Positions 42,599 to 51,645 of a DNA stretch of 64,000 nucleotides are shown here, piece by piece. Below the pieces are notes generated by a model that searched no databases, was not told where the DNA came from, and worked only from the letters and a program-made list of their open reading frames with translations. The position numbers were made by a program, and so were the translations under genes. Origin of the DNA: an uncultured Parabacteroides sp. (GTDB taxonomy: Bacteria > Bacteroidota > Bacteroidia > Bacteroidales > Tannerellaceae); NCBI RefSeq assembly GCF_947855115.1, contig NZ_CANTZW010000003.1, positions 186,001 to 250,000 of the forward strand. The letters are read 5' to 3'. The stretch's first letter is position 1. Each line of letters begins with the position of its first letter.

Positions 42599-43636
42599 AT
42601 GAGCTATCTTATTAAACCCACAGGGTATAAAGCCTTACTTAACTTATCCCAGACTGAAATGGGAATCAAGAAGATCAAGGACTTTTTCCAGCAAAATCTC
42701 TCATCCGAGCTACGCCTAAGACGCGTAACCGCACCATTATTCGTACTTAAGGGCATGGGTATCAACGATGACCTTAACGGGGTCGAACGAGCCGTTACTT
42801 TTCCGATCAAGGATTTAAACGATTCCAAAGCCGAGATCGTACACTCACTCGCCAAATGGAAACGACTGACACTCGCCGATTATCAAATCGAGGAAGGTTA
42901 TGGTATTTATACCGATATGAACGCCATCCGCTCTGATGAGGAACTTGGTAATTTACACTCTTTATACGTGGATCAATGGGATTGGGAACGTGTGATGAGC
43001 GAAAATGAACGGAATATCGATTTCCTCAAGGAGATTGTTCGCCGCATATACGCAGCCATGGTTCGTACCGAATACTTAGTTTACGAGATGTTCCCTCAGA
43101 TCCGTCCGACCCTACCTCAACAAATTCATTTTATTCATTCCGAGGATTTGTTACAAAAATATCCTACTTTTACACCGAAAGAGCGGGAAGACGCTATCAC
43201 CAAGGAATACGGGGCCGTATTCATTATTGGTATCGGATGCTCGCTAAGTAATGGTGAGAAGCATGACGGACGTGCTCCGGACTACGATGATTGGTCTACG
43301 ATCGCCGAGAACGGACAAACCGGATTAAACGGGGATTTATTGGTTTGGGACGATGTACTAAACCGTTCCATGGAATTATCTTCTATGGGTATCCGTGTCA
43401 ACAAGGAAGCCTTGTTACGCCAGTTGGATATTTGCAAAGCCGAGGAGAAAAAAGAATTATATTTTCATAAACGTCTCTTAAACGGCGAACTTCCGCAGAG
43501 TATCGGTGGCGGTATCGGGCAAAGCCGCCTGTGTATGTTCTATCTTCGTAAGGCTCATATCGGAGAGATTCAGGCGAGCATCTGGCCTGATGAGATGCGC
43601 AAGGAAGCACGTGCGGCAGGCATGATGCTGATTTAG
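42599..43636 (+). CDS. asnA: Aspartate-ammonia ligase (asparagine synthetase A)
   Basis: The product has 345 residues, close to E. coli AsnA (330). It makes asparagine from aspartate, ammonia and ATP. Class II synthetase-like motifs are present: [42 protein letters not shown] and the C-terminal [16 protein letters not shown]. It is followed by ung 20 bases later. Confidence 0.97.
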   Translation: MSYLIKPTGYKALLNLSQTEMGIKKIKDFFQQNLSSELRLRRVTAPLFVLKGMGINDDLNGVERAVTFPIKDLNDSKAEIVHSLAKWKRLTLADYQIEEGYGIYTDMNAIRSDEELGNLHSLYVDQWDWERVMSENERNIDFLKEIVRRIYAAMVRTEYLVYEMFPQIRPTLPQQIHFIHSEDLLQKYPTFTPKEREDAITKEYGAVFIIGIGCSLSNGEKHDGRAPDYDDWSTIAENGQTGLNGDLLVWDDVLNRSMELSSMGIRVNKEALLRQLDICKAEEKKELYFHKRLLNGELPQSIGGGIGQSRLCMFYLRKAHIGEIQASIWPDEMRKEARAAGMMLI

Positions 43637-43656
43637 TTAACTGCCAATATTATATT

Positions 43657-44319
43657 ATGGATGTAAAAATTGAAGAAAGCTGGAAAAAACGGTTAGCCGA
43701 TGAGTTTGAGAAAGATTATTTCAAGCAATTGACCGATTTTGTGAGACAAGAATACCGCCAAGGTACGGTTTATCCTCCCGGTCCTTACATGTTCAACGCT
43801 TTTGAACATTGCCCGTTCGATAAAGTAAAGGTCGTTATTCTTGGGCAGGATCCTTATCACGAGCCGGGACAGGCGCATGGACTTTGTTTCTCTGTCCAAG
43901 ACGGGGTACCTTTCCCCCCTTCTCTCATCAATATATTCAAAGAGATACAAGATGATTTAGGGCACCCGGTTCCAACAACCGGTAATCTGACTCGTTGGGC
44001 CGATCAAGGCGTATTATTGTTAAACGCTACGCTTACGGTGCGAGCGCATCAAGCCGGTTCCCATCAAAACAGAGGTTGGGAGACTTTTACCGACGCTGTT
44101 ATTCACCGTTTAGCGGCCGAGAGGAATCATATCGTTTATATCTTATGGGGCTCATACGCACAGAAGAAAGGGGCTTTCATTGATCCATCCCGTAACTTGG
44201 TTCTTAAATCGGCCCATCCGTCTCCTCTCTCCGCTTACCGGGGATTCTTCGGAAATAAACATTTCAGCAAAGCCAATGACTATTTGATAGCGACAGGACA
44301 AACTCCCATTGATTGGTAA
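43657..44319 (+). CDS. ung: Uracil-DNA glycosylase
   Basis: The product has 220 residues. It removes uracil from DNA. The catalytic Asp is in [20 protein letters not shown] and the His in [15 protein letters not shown]. Family-1 UDG length and motifs are intact. It ends in front of a strong hairpin terminator. Confidence 0.98.
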   Translation: MDVKIEESWKKRLADEFEKDYFKQLTDFVRQEYRQGTVYPPGPYMFNAFEHCPFDKVKVVILGQDPYHEPGQAHGLCFSVQDGVPFPPSLINIFKEIQDDLGHPVPTTGNLTRWADQGVLLLNATLTVRAHQAGSHQNRGWETFTDAVIHRLAAERNHIVYILWGSYAQKKGAFIDPSRNLVLKSAHPSPLSAYRGFFGNKHFSKANDYLIATGQTPIDW

Positions 44320-44341
44320 GAGTAAATCGAGCTGATATAAC

Positions 44342-44397
44342 CGAGAATTGATAATTATGGCTATACGATCAAAATAATTATCAATTCTCGCTTTTTA
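44342..44397 (+). terminator. Terminator between ung and lptD
   Basis: A perfect 17-bp stem (CGAGAATTGATAATTAT at 44342-44358 with its complement at 44374-44390) has a 15-base loop and is followed by CTTTTTAA on the plus strand. It should end asnA-ung transcription and may also stop the convergent lptD. Confidence 0.85.
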
Positions 44398-47136
44398 ATA
44401 CCATTGTTGCCCATCTCTATAATTACTTCTCTTATCATACTTCAAGTCTTTCAATAACGAAGAACTTACAGCGATACTGAAGGTATAGGATTTATAAGGA
44501 CCGACCGGCACGAAACTAGCCGTCATTTGCCAACAATGCAAATTACGAGTCACGTTACAAGTCATATAAGAGATCTTCTTAGCGTCAAAATCGTATGTAG
44601 CGCTAAAGTTAAAACGCCAATTCTTTGTCGGCTGTATATTTCCGTTAAAGCTCAGGGAATGAGTCAAGGCATAATCATATTCCCGCTTCGAACGATTAAA
44701 ATTACCATAGCGCAAAGACAAGCCATAGTTAAACGAAAGGCTCCACGGGATTTGGGTAATCAAATAGCCATCGGCATCCGTCTCTCCCGTCTCTTTCTTC
44801 TTACCTAGCAGGCGACCGCCGTTTTCCTTATTCTCCCCATCACTCTCCCCGTCCGCTAAGCCATCCGAATCGGCATTCGGATCTGTGGAAGCCGACTGAT
44901 TCCCGGATTTATCCGAAGAAGTATCCTCTCCTCCGAACCACTTCTTGAACGTATCATTATTAAATGTATAGGAAAAACTAGTACTAGTCCCTCTCAGACG
45001 ACCGATTCCCTTACCCGCTTTCCAACGAGGTATATCTACACGTTGTCCATTCTCATCATAAGTATAGGTATCGAATTGACCGCTCAGGTTTAATGTATAA
45101 CTTTTAGAAAGTTTCAGACGCAAACCGACACTCAAGTCACTCCATTTAAAAGAGTCGGCCGCCATATTGTAACTCATTCCCAACGACAACTTATCGATCA
45201 GGCTAATCTTCTTGAATCCGGTAGAGTCTTTGTCTGAACGTACCTTCATTTCAATATTGTTATTTACGTCGAAACTGATATTCCCTTGTTTGCCTGTACC
45301 CGGAACACCATACATGTTATGGGCAAACGGAGAGTAGGTATACTCACGATCCTTACCATTTGCGTCTTGGTACACATAAGTCTCATAAAAACCAAAACGA
45401 GAAGAGGAAAAATCCGGCTGGGCACTTACCGTGATAGACGGTTCGAAACGGTGACGGATCATCTCAACCTTATTCCCCAAGAAGGGTAATGGCTTATAAA
45501 ATCCATACAAGGTTGTAGACGCTGATATAGAAGCGTTAAAATCATAGATACGATAAAAACCATATGTCGTATCCCGTGCTACCAAGCTCTGTTTCTGTGT
45601 ATCATATTCCTGCTCGATCTTACTAGTGTACCAACGTTCCTTATAATTAAAAGAAGGAGAAATGTTCAAGTACTTGAGCACCGAGAAAGTAGCGCTTACC
45701 GGAATCGAGTGTTGCATAGCATTCTGCCAATCCCTGATCAAATTCGATTTAAACAATAAGTTTTCCTTTGTCGTGATACTATTACTAAACGTTCCGGAAT
45801 AGCTCATGGAGATTTTCTCATACCAACGTTCTTTTCCCACCGGATGTTTCCGCTTAAAAGGGAATATACGGCTCATTGTAATTGTCATATTAGGCAGGGT
45901 CACGGCAATAGAGGAGTCACGAGTTGTCTGGTTGATACTCATCGTACCTGAGATCGTGAAGGGATTATTCGGGAAACGTTTCGTTATGTTGATGGATGAA
46001 CTTTTCGTATTCTGGTTCACATCGGCATATCCGTTAGAGTTCGGGTACAAACTGTTCTGGTTATTCCGGTCGTAGGATGATGTAGAAAAGTTCACACTCG
46101 CCGAGAACGACAAGTAAGGATTTGCCTTCGCGTCTTGTGTATGCGTCCAGTTTACCTTGAAGTCTTTCGACAGGCTATAATCCGGCAACCCCTTGTCTCC
46201 CGTCTTAGTCACAAGATAGGAGGCGTTGAAAGCTCCCGAGAACTTATACCGCTTGCGATAAGAGGAACGCGCCGACAATCCCCACGAACCTTTCGTATAA
46301 ATCTCACCTGTCAGCGCCAAGTCTATGTAGTCGCTCAAAGCGAAGTAATAACCACCATCGCGCAAGAAGAATCCCCGGGCAGACTCATCCCCGAAAGTCG
46401 GCATGATAATACCGGACGAATAAGTATCGGAAAACGGGAAAAAACAGAAAGGAAGCCCAATCGGGTACAAGGGAACATCCTCAAAAACCATATAAACCGG
46501 ACCGGTGACGATATTCTTTTTCGGACGTACTTTCGCCTTGGTCATCTGGATATAAAAGTGCGGGTGCTCATGCTCATCGCAAGTCGTGTACTTGCCCCCC
46601 ACCATATTCAAGATATCTCCCTCCATCTTTTTCGTTCGCCCGGCGGTAACATATCCTTCGCCCTGTTGGGTAATCACATCCGTAATATATCCTTTCTTGG
46701 TATCGAAATTATACCGCATCGTCTTCGACTCATACTGTTGGTCGCCCTCCTTGAACAACGGATAACCAAATTCCTGGCCGATAGAGTCGAGCCCGAACTT
46801 AGCGAATACGACGCTACTATCCATATTCATCTCGATCAATTCGGATTGTAACTCGATATTTTGATATTTGACATCGCCTTCGCCGAATAGATAAGCCCAG
46901 TTACCGGCTGTCATCACAATAGAATCGGTTGCTTGATAGCTGACCGGGGCATCTAGCCCGGTCTTCTTCTTGGGAACAGAATCTTCCGCTAGCGTTGTAC
47001 TATCCGTAGGAGCCACCAAGAGAGAGTCTGTCTGCGCCAAGCTATCGGCAGGAGCGACAACCTCCTGTGCCTGCACGCCCAAGCCTCCCAAGAGGAAAAC
47101 GAATAGAATGATTAGGACTCTATATATCAAAAACAT
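44395..47136 (-). CDS. lptD: LptD-like outer-membrane LPS assembly protein
   Basis: The product has 913 residues with a signal peptide ending in GVQAQ. After a Ser/Thr/Pro/Asp-rich linker comes an OstA-type N-terminal domain (VMTAGNWAYLFGEGDVKYQN to about residue 230) and then a long alternating beta-strand barrel domain (from FPFSDTYSSGIIMPTFGDES onward). This fits the Bacteroidetes LptD family that delivers LPS to the cell surface. Residues 730-784 are a Ser/Asp/Gly/Glu-rich insertion in the barrel, likely an external loop. Its partner LptE is not seen. Confidence 0.9.
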   Translation of the reverse strand: MFLIYRVLIILFVFLLGGLGVQAQEVVAPADSLAQTDSLLVAPTDSTTLAEDSVPKKKTGLDAPVSYQATDSIVMTAGNWAYLFGEGDVKYQNIELQSELIEMNMDSSVVFAKFGLDSIGQEFGYPLFKEGDQQYESKTMRYNFDTKKGYITDVITQQGEGYVTAGRTKKMEGDILNMVGGKYTTCDEHEHPHFYIQMTKAKVRPKKNIVTGPVYMVFEDVPLYPIGLPFCFFPFSDTYSSGIIMPTFGDESARGFFLRDGGYYFALSDYIDLALTGEIYTKGSWGLSARSSYRKRYKFSGAFNASYLVTKTGDKGLPDYSLSKDFKVNWTHTQDAKANPYLSFSASVNFSTSSYDRNNQNSLYPNSNGYADVNQNTKSSSINITKRFPNNPFTISGTMSINQTTRDSSIAVTLPNMTITMSRIFPFKRKHPVGKERWYEKISMSYSGTFSNSITTKENLLFKSNLIRDWQNAMQHSIPVSATFSVLKYLNISPSFNYKERWYTSKIEQEYDTQKQSLVARDTTYGFYRIYDFNASISASTTLYGFYKPLPFLGNKVEMIRHRFEPSITVSAQPDFSSSRFGFYETYVYQDANGKDREYTYSPFAHNMYGVPGTGKQGNISFDVNNNIEMKVRSDKDSTGFKKISLIDKLSLGMSYNMAADSFKWSDLSVGLRLKLSKSYTLNLSGQFDTYTYDENGQRVDIPRWKAGKGIGRLRGTSTSFSYTFNNDTFKKWFGGEDTSSDKSGNQSASTDPNADSDGLADGESDGENKENGGRLLGKKKETGETDADGYLITQIPWSLSFNYGLSLRYGNFNRSKREYDYALTHSLSFNGNIQPTKNWRFNFSATYDFDAKKISYMTCNVTRNLHCWQMTASFVPVGPYKSYTFSIAVSSSLLKDLKYDKRSNYRDGQQWY

Positions 47137-47167
47137 TACTTCGTTCTTTGCAGTGTGTTACAGCGTG

Positions 47168-47175
47168 CAAATGTA
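47168..47175 (-). promoter_or_regulatory. Probable lptD promoter -7 element
   Basis: On the minus strand TACATTTG fits TAnnTTTG, 32 bases upstream of the lptD ATG. The -33 element is weak. Confidence 0.5.
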
Positions 47176-47201
47176 TAACAAATAAACGAGCCCTTATGCT
47201 T

Positions 47202-47744
47202 TTATTCCCCTAAAAAGAGTTTACACCAACGTTCAAACTGTTCAACCGTCTCATTTCCATACTTGGATAAACTTTGTTTTATCTTATCCGCCGGTTTCTC
47301 TTTCGTCAGCTTAGTTTTACTATAGAATTTATCAGCGAAACAGATCAGTTGCTCTTCCAACGAGACAGGGCGCATATCCCGATGCGGGACGGGTAAGTTC
47401 TGTTCCTCGATCATCGCAAGCGAAAGTCCCGTCCCCGTATGTCTTTCACAAACCAAGGCATGACGAGGATATCCCTCTTTCCGCATCAAATCAGCTCCCA
47501 GATAACCATGACAGATGTAGGCCGCTTTTCCATGGCAATCAATATCGGGAGCGTCGCATAAAAAGATCCCTATGTCATGCAACATGGCCGCTTCTTCAAT
47601 AAAAACCAAGTCCAGATTCATTTCCGGGTGTAACCGGGCCAAACACAAAGCTTTATCCGCCACGCTCCGGCTATGTGTCACTAAAATCCGAAAAGCCTCC
47701 GAGTCTTCCGGGTAATATTTCTTAATTATATCAAGAGGTTCCAT
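47202..47744 (-). CDS. HD-domain phosphohydrolase-like protein
   Basis: From the ATG at 47744 (MEPLDIIKKYYPEDSEAFRI) the product has 180 residues. The HD pair is in AAMLHDIGIFLCDAPDIDCHG, with the first His in THSRSVADKALCLARLHP and later His in RHALVCERHTGTGLSL. HD proteins are metal-dependent phosphohydrolases; the substrate is unknown. The predicted promoter lies inside the longer possible frame (to 47810), which supports the shorter start. Confidence 0.88.
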   Translation of the reverse strand: MEPLDIIKKYYPEDSEAFRILVTHSRSVADKALCLARLHPEMNLDLVFIEEAAMLHDIGIFLCDAPDIDCHGKAAYICHGYLGADLMRKEGYPRHALVCERHTGTGLSLAMIEEQNLPVPHRDMRPVSLEEQLICFADKFYSKTKLTKEKPADKIKQSLSKYGNETVEQFERWCKLFLGE

Positions 47745-47775
47745 TCTTTTATTCCTTATTTGCTCTTTTGAAACA

Positions 47776-47783
47776 CAAAGATA
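47776..47783 (-). promoter_or_regulatory. Probable promoter -7 element of the HD-domain gene
   Basis: On the minus strand TATCTTTG fits TAnnTTTG, 32 bases upstream of the ATG at 47744. The -33 element is not clear. Confidence 0.5.
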
Positions 47784-47837
47784 GGGATTTTCCATCTTGG
47801 AATGAAACAAAGTATTTCATCCTAATAAAACATTTCG

Positions 47838-47845
47838 TACTTTTG
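47838..47845 (+). promoter_or_regulatory. Probable namZ promoter -7 element
   Basis: TACTTTTG fits TAnnTTTG. Transcription should start near 47852, which favours the start codon at 47875 over the one at 47851. Confidence 0.5.
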
Positions 47846-47874
47846 CGAGTATGAGCTTATATAATATAATGTAT

Positions 47875-49068
47875 ATGAAACGGATGATCTTTCTTTTGAT
47901 CTTGCTAGTAACCCTGACGCCGACAGTCTATTCACAAAACGCCCCGTTAAAGCTCGGTGCCGAGCGGATGGATATCATCACTCGTTTGCTTAAAGATAAA
48001 CGGGTCGGATTGGTGGTCAACCAAACTTCCATCTTGGAAAAACAGCAAATTCACCTATTAGACGCATTATTGGCAGAAGGGGTAGATGTCAAAAAGGTAT
48101 TCGCTCCTGAGCATGGATTTCGGGGAACCGGCGATGCCGGAGAAGAGATAAAAGATAGCCGAGATCAGAAGACAGGTGTCCCGATTATCTCTATTTACGG
48201 AAAAAACAAGAAACCATCTGCCGGACAACTCAGTGACCTTGACGTAATCGTCTTCGACATACAAGATGTAGGAGCCCGTTTCTATACTTATATAAGCACC
48301 ATGCACTACGTAATGGAAGCTTGTGCCGAGAATGACAAAGAGTTTATCGTATTAGACCGCCCGAACCCCAATGATTTCGTAGACGGGCCGATCCGCCAGA
48401 AAGGATTCGAGTCTTTTGTAGGGGTCGATCCACTCCCGATCTTGCATGGCTTGACCGTTGGGGAACTGGCTTGGATGATCAATAAGGAGGGCTGGCTGAA
48501 AAGTACGCCCGATACTTGCCGGCTAAAGATCGTCAAGATGGAGAATTGGAAACACGGAGACCCTTATTGGTTGCCGGTCAAGCCCTCCCCGAACCTTCCG
48601 AACGATCAATCTATCCGCCTGTATCCGTCGCTTTGCTTTTTTGAGGCTACGAATATCAGCGTGGGAAGAGGCACCTATTATCCATTTCAGGTATTGGGTT
48701 TCCCGGACCCTAAATATGGGGATTTCACTTTCACCCCGACTTCCTTGCCCGGCTTCGATACCAATCCTTTGCAAAAAGACAAGCTTTGTTACGGTGTAGA
48801 TTTGCGGGAATATCCGTTCCAAGGAGGATTGACTTTGCAATTCTTCCTCGACTTCTACAATAAAGCTGGAAAGGATCAAGCCTTTTTCTTCTCCCGCCCG
48901 AATTGGTTCGACTTATTGGCTGGAACGAAGCAACTTCGCTACCAAATCATAAGGGGGGTATCCGAGGATGAGATACGGGAGAGCTGGAAACCTGAGTTGG
49001 ATCAATACAAGGCTATGCGTAAAAAGTATTTACTTTATCCAGATTATCCTACTCAGAATAAAAAATAG
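47875..49068 (+). CDS. namZ: NamZ-like exo-beta-N-acetylmuramidase (DUF1343)
   Basis: From the ATG at 47875 (MKRMIFLLILLVTLTPTVYSQ, a signal peptide) the product has 397 residues. The DUF1343 signature KVFAPEHGFRGTGDAGEEIKD is present, with VIFDIQDVGARFYTYISTMH and NLPNDQSIRLYPSLCFFEATNISVGRG further on. Characterised members such as that of Tannerella forsythia release MurNAc from peptidoglycan fragments, so it likely acts in the periplasm in wall recycling. Confidence 0.9.
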   Translation: MKRMIFLLILLVTLTPTVYSQNAPLKLGAERMDIITRLLKDKRVGLVVNQTSILEKQQIHLLDALLAEGVDVKKVFAPEHGFRGTGDAGEEIKDSRDQKTGVPIISIYGKNKKPSAGQLSDLDVIVFDIQDVGARFYTYISTMHYVMEACAENDKEFIVLDRPNPNDFVDGPIRQKGFESFVGVDPLPILHGLTVGELAWMINKEGWLKSTPDTCRLKIVKMENWKHGDPYWLPVKPSPNLPNDQSIRLYPSLCFFEATNISVGRGTYYPFQVLGFPDPKYGDFTFTPTSLPGFDTNPLQKDKLCYGVDLREYPFQGGLTLQFFLDFYNKAGKDQAFFFSRPNWFDLLAGTKQLRYQIIRGVSEDEIRESWKPELDQYKAMRKKYLLYPDYPTQNKK

Positions 49069-49136
49069 AGGATGATTGTTTAGAGGGGGATAGAAAGGTT
49101 TAGGAAGGGTGAGATGGGATGAGACGGTTTTAGGAT

Positions 49137-49158
49137 GAGACGGGGCACGCCCCGTCTC
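49137..49158. repeat. Dispersed 22-bp palindrome (copy 1)
   Basis: GAGACGGGGCACGCCCCGTC plus TC forms a near-perfect palindrome just after namZ and before the META gene. Two more copies lie at 55532-55556 and 55597-55621. A shorter duplicated half, GGATGAGACGG, lies just upstream (from about 49118). This GC-rich unit is unlike the surrounding sequence. Confidence 0.85.
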
Positions 49159-49172
49159 TACAATGGGGGATT

Positions 49173-49622
49173 TTATTTTTGTTTCTTAAGCACTAGCAAC
49201 TTATCATTATTGGTACCAAACAAGGCGATTTCCGTAACAGGCTTCATTCCTCCTTGTGCCTCAAACCGGACCACCTTATTCAATGCCTCCAATAGTTCAC
49301 GTTCGCCGCTCATATCCGGACAAGCCATCCGGGTAGTCGCTACCTGCGGGAACTTGATGATATTTTTATAAGCATCATTATATTCGATCTTTCCCATCAA
49401 CCGATTACAACCGGCATTTCCCGAAAGCCCTTGACGAGCCACGTCAAATTCCAAGACCTGATGAGTCTCCTCCGGATTCAACGCCTTACCGTTCATTTCC
49501 ACGACACCCCATTCACCATCCAGATCCGAGAAAGAAGCTACCGCCACTTTCTTGGATTTACAACTGGCGAACAAACCGATACCTACCAAAAGCAGGCAAA
49601 TATAAAAAAGACCTTTTCTCAT
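49173..49622 (-). CDS. META-domain lipoprotein
   Basis: The product has 149 residues. The lipobox is LFASCKSKK. The META domain core is LSGNAGCNRLMGKIEYNDAY followed by VATTRMACPDM, the same pattern as HslJ of E. coli, an outer-membrane protein linked to stress and novobiocin resistance. It abuts a related gene (49622). Function unknown. Confidence 0.9.
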   Translation of the reverse strand: MRKGLFYICLLLVGIGLFASCKSKKVAVASFSDLDGEWGVVEMNGKALNPEETHQVLEFDVARQGLSGNAGCNRLMGKIEYNDAYKNIIKFPQVATTRMACPDMSGERELLEALNKVVRFEAQGGMKPVTEIALFGTNNDKLLVLKKQK

Positions 49623-50047
49623 TAATTTCTCTCCAATACTAATAATACATTACCATCTTGGTCTACCAACAACATCTCATTCTCATTTTTTCCAGCCTTC
49701 ACGGAACGAACCTGATCCATCGATTGAAGCACACTCGTCTCCAAATCCATATTCGGACAAGCCATCATGGTTGTCGCACCCGGAGCGATCGTGATAGAAG
49801 ATATATCTTCCGGATCTAGCGTGATCGTCGTATTGAATAAATTACAACCTGTATTTCCATGTAATTTCTTCTCTGCCATATTGAAGTTCATCTGTGGCAA
49901 ACCTTCTTCCAAGACTTTCTCACCTTTTACTTCTACCACGTTCCATTTTCCTTCCAACTTCTTTACATCTGTCTTGGCGTCTGAACAAGAAAACATCATC
50001 CCGACGAAAGCGGGAAGCAAAAATGCATAAAACAATACCTTTTTCAT
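49622..50047 (-). CDS. META-domain lipoprotein (second copy)
   Basis: From the ATG at 50047 (MKKVLFYAFLLPAFVGMMFS, then Cys) the product has 141 residues; an ATG three codons earlier is also possible. The META core is LHGNTGCNLFNTTITLDPED with ATTMMACPNM. It resembles its neighbour, so the pair looks like an old tandem duplication. Its stop shares a base with the next gene's start. Confidence 0.9.
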   Translation of the reverse strand: MKKVLFYAFLLPAFVGMMFSCSDAKTDVKKLEGKWNVVEVKGEKVLEEGLPQMNFNMAEKKLHGNTGCNLFNTTITLDPEDISSITIAPGATTMMACPNMDLETSVLQSMDQVRSVKAGKNENEMLLVDQDGNVLLVLERN

Positions 50048-50130
50048 ATTCCTCATAATCTTTTATAAAATATCTATTGTCATTAGTAAGACGCAAATAA
50101 AAGGCGAAATGTTCCCAATAGCACCCTGTT

Positions 50131-51507
50131 TTAGCTTATATTAACAGGATTCTTGATTAATATCCTTGTTTTCCACCTCTGCGTTCGCCACCGTAAACAA
50201 AGTACCATTCCCCGGGAACATTCATCCAAAGCGAAGGCGAACCACATCCCCGCTAAACCTAGCCCAAACACAATACCAAACATATATCCGCAAAATACGG
50301 CGAAGAACCACATACAAAATAACTCGATAATCACCGGTACTACCACGTCTCCTACCGAACGCAGACAGAATAAGAACAATAGCACCGTAGCCCGTCCTTG
50401 CTCCAAGAGCACGTCTACCAGCAACGCTCCCATTGCGATCGTTATAATCATTTGGTTTTCCGTGAATATCCCCAATAAAGGACGGCCCAAAAGATAAACT
50501 CCCGTACTCGCAATCAACGTAATCAGCAACGATCTTCTCCAAGCATACCAACTCAACAGATAAGCGGCTTGTTTCTTCCTTGCGCCAACCAAGTTGCCGG
50601 TACAAATAGAAGTAGCTTGCGCAATCGACAAAGAGAAGATATACCCGATTATCACGATATTCATCACATAAACACGAGCCGTCAAGTACTCATTTCCCAG
50701 CATATTGATAAAGTAAACAATCGTCACCTGCGAGGCATCATACGAGATCTGTTCCACCGCCGAAGGTAAACCGATCTTCAATACATCTCTCAACTTCTGA
50801 AACGGGAACGGACGGAAATAAGCCAAAGGGATACGAGGCACCAACCGCTTGAACAGCATGATAAACAAAAGTGTCATCGCCACTCCCCGGCAAACAGAGG
50901 TAGAGATAGCCGCCCCTTGCACACCAAGGGCTGGAAAACCAAAATGGCCAAATATCAACGTATAATTTCCAAACACATTCAATACATTGACCAGCAAGGT
51001 CACCTGCATCGCATAATTCGGTTTGTTCGCCGCACGGAGCACCGCGGATATCGTGAAACTAATCGCCTGGAAGAAACCAAATCCTCCGACGATATGCATA
51101 TAAGTCTCAGCGTCCGGCATCAAATCCGGACGGATATCCATCATGACCAGCATCTCTTTGCCAAACAGGAAAAGCAGCAAACTGATCAAGCAACCGATCC
51201 CCGCGTTAAACAGCAAGGAAGTTCCTAGTACTTGAATAAAACTTTTATTGTCTCTCGCCCCGAAATAGAGAGCGCACATGACAGACGTTCCGGTCGTGGT
51301 AATATTGAACAACAGGAATACCATGTTCAACAATTGGTTAACCACACCGACCGCCGCCACAGCGTTGTCAGAATGATGGCTCAGCATAAGCGTATCCACT
51401 ACGCCTAAAGTCAGCATCAGCAAGGTTTCCAGAAATATAGGCCCTGTTAACTTAAATAATTTGCCTCTCAACCCTTTCGGGGTGCGGAATAGTCTATACA
51501 CGTCCAT
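50131..51507 (-). CDS. MATE family efflux transporter
   Basis: The product has 458 residues and about twelve membrane segments. Typical MATE features are LTLGVVDTLMLSHHSDNAVAAVGVVNQ in the first half and GLPSAVEQISYDASQV in the second. These transporters export drugs or metabolites using sodium or proton gradients. Substrate unknown. Confidence 0.95.
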   Translation of the reverse strand: MDVYRLFRTPKGLRGKLFKLTGPIFLETLLMLTLGVVDTLMLSHHSDNAVAAVGVVNQLLNMVFLLFNITTTGTSVMCALYFGARDNKSFIQVLGTSLLFNAGIGCLISLLLFLFGKEMLVMMDIRPDLMPDAETYMHIVGGFGFFQAISFTISAVLRAANKPNYAMQVTLLVNVLNVFGNYTLIFGHFGFPALGVQGAAISTSVCRGVAMTLLFIMLFKRLVPRIPLAYFRPFPFQKLRDVLKIGLPSAVEQISYDASQVTIVYFINMLGNEYLTARVYVMNIVIIGYIFSLSIAQATSICTGNLVGARKKQAAYLLSWYAWRRSLLITLIASTGVYLLGRPLLGIFTENQMIITIAMGALLVDVLLEQGRATVLLFLFCLRSVGDVVVPVIIELFCMWFFAVFCGYMFGIVFGLGLAGMWFAFALDECSRGMVLCLRWRTQRWKTRILIKNPVNIS

Positions 51508-51546
51508 TGATCTGCTTTCTACCTAAACATCTTTTTTACGAGTCCG

Positions 51547-51554
51547 CAAAGGTA
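51547..51554 (-). promoter_or_regulatory. Probable MATE-gene promoter -7 element
   Basis: On the minus strand TACCTTTG fits TAnnTTTG, 40 bases upstream of the ATG. The -33 element is weak. Confidence 0.5.
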
Positions 51555-51645
51555 CAAAGCTTTACGTTAAATAGGTTTCGCTATTTATATTATTTTCCGT
51601 AAGTTTGTATCCGGTTGAATAACTTTGATGAACAAACGAAGAGAA

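Noticed and set aside
46135..46851. 238-residue open frame on the plus strand over lptD
   Set aside because: Antisense to LptD; arginine- and histidine-rich composition typical of shadow frames, with no motif.
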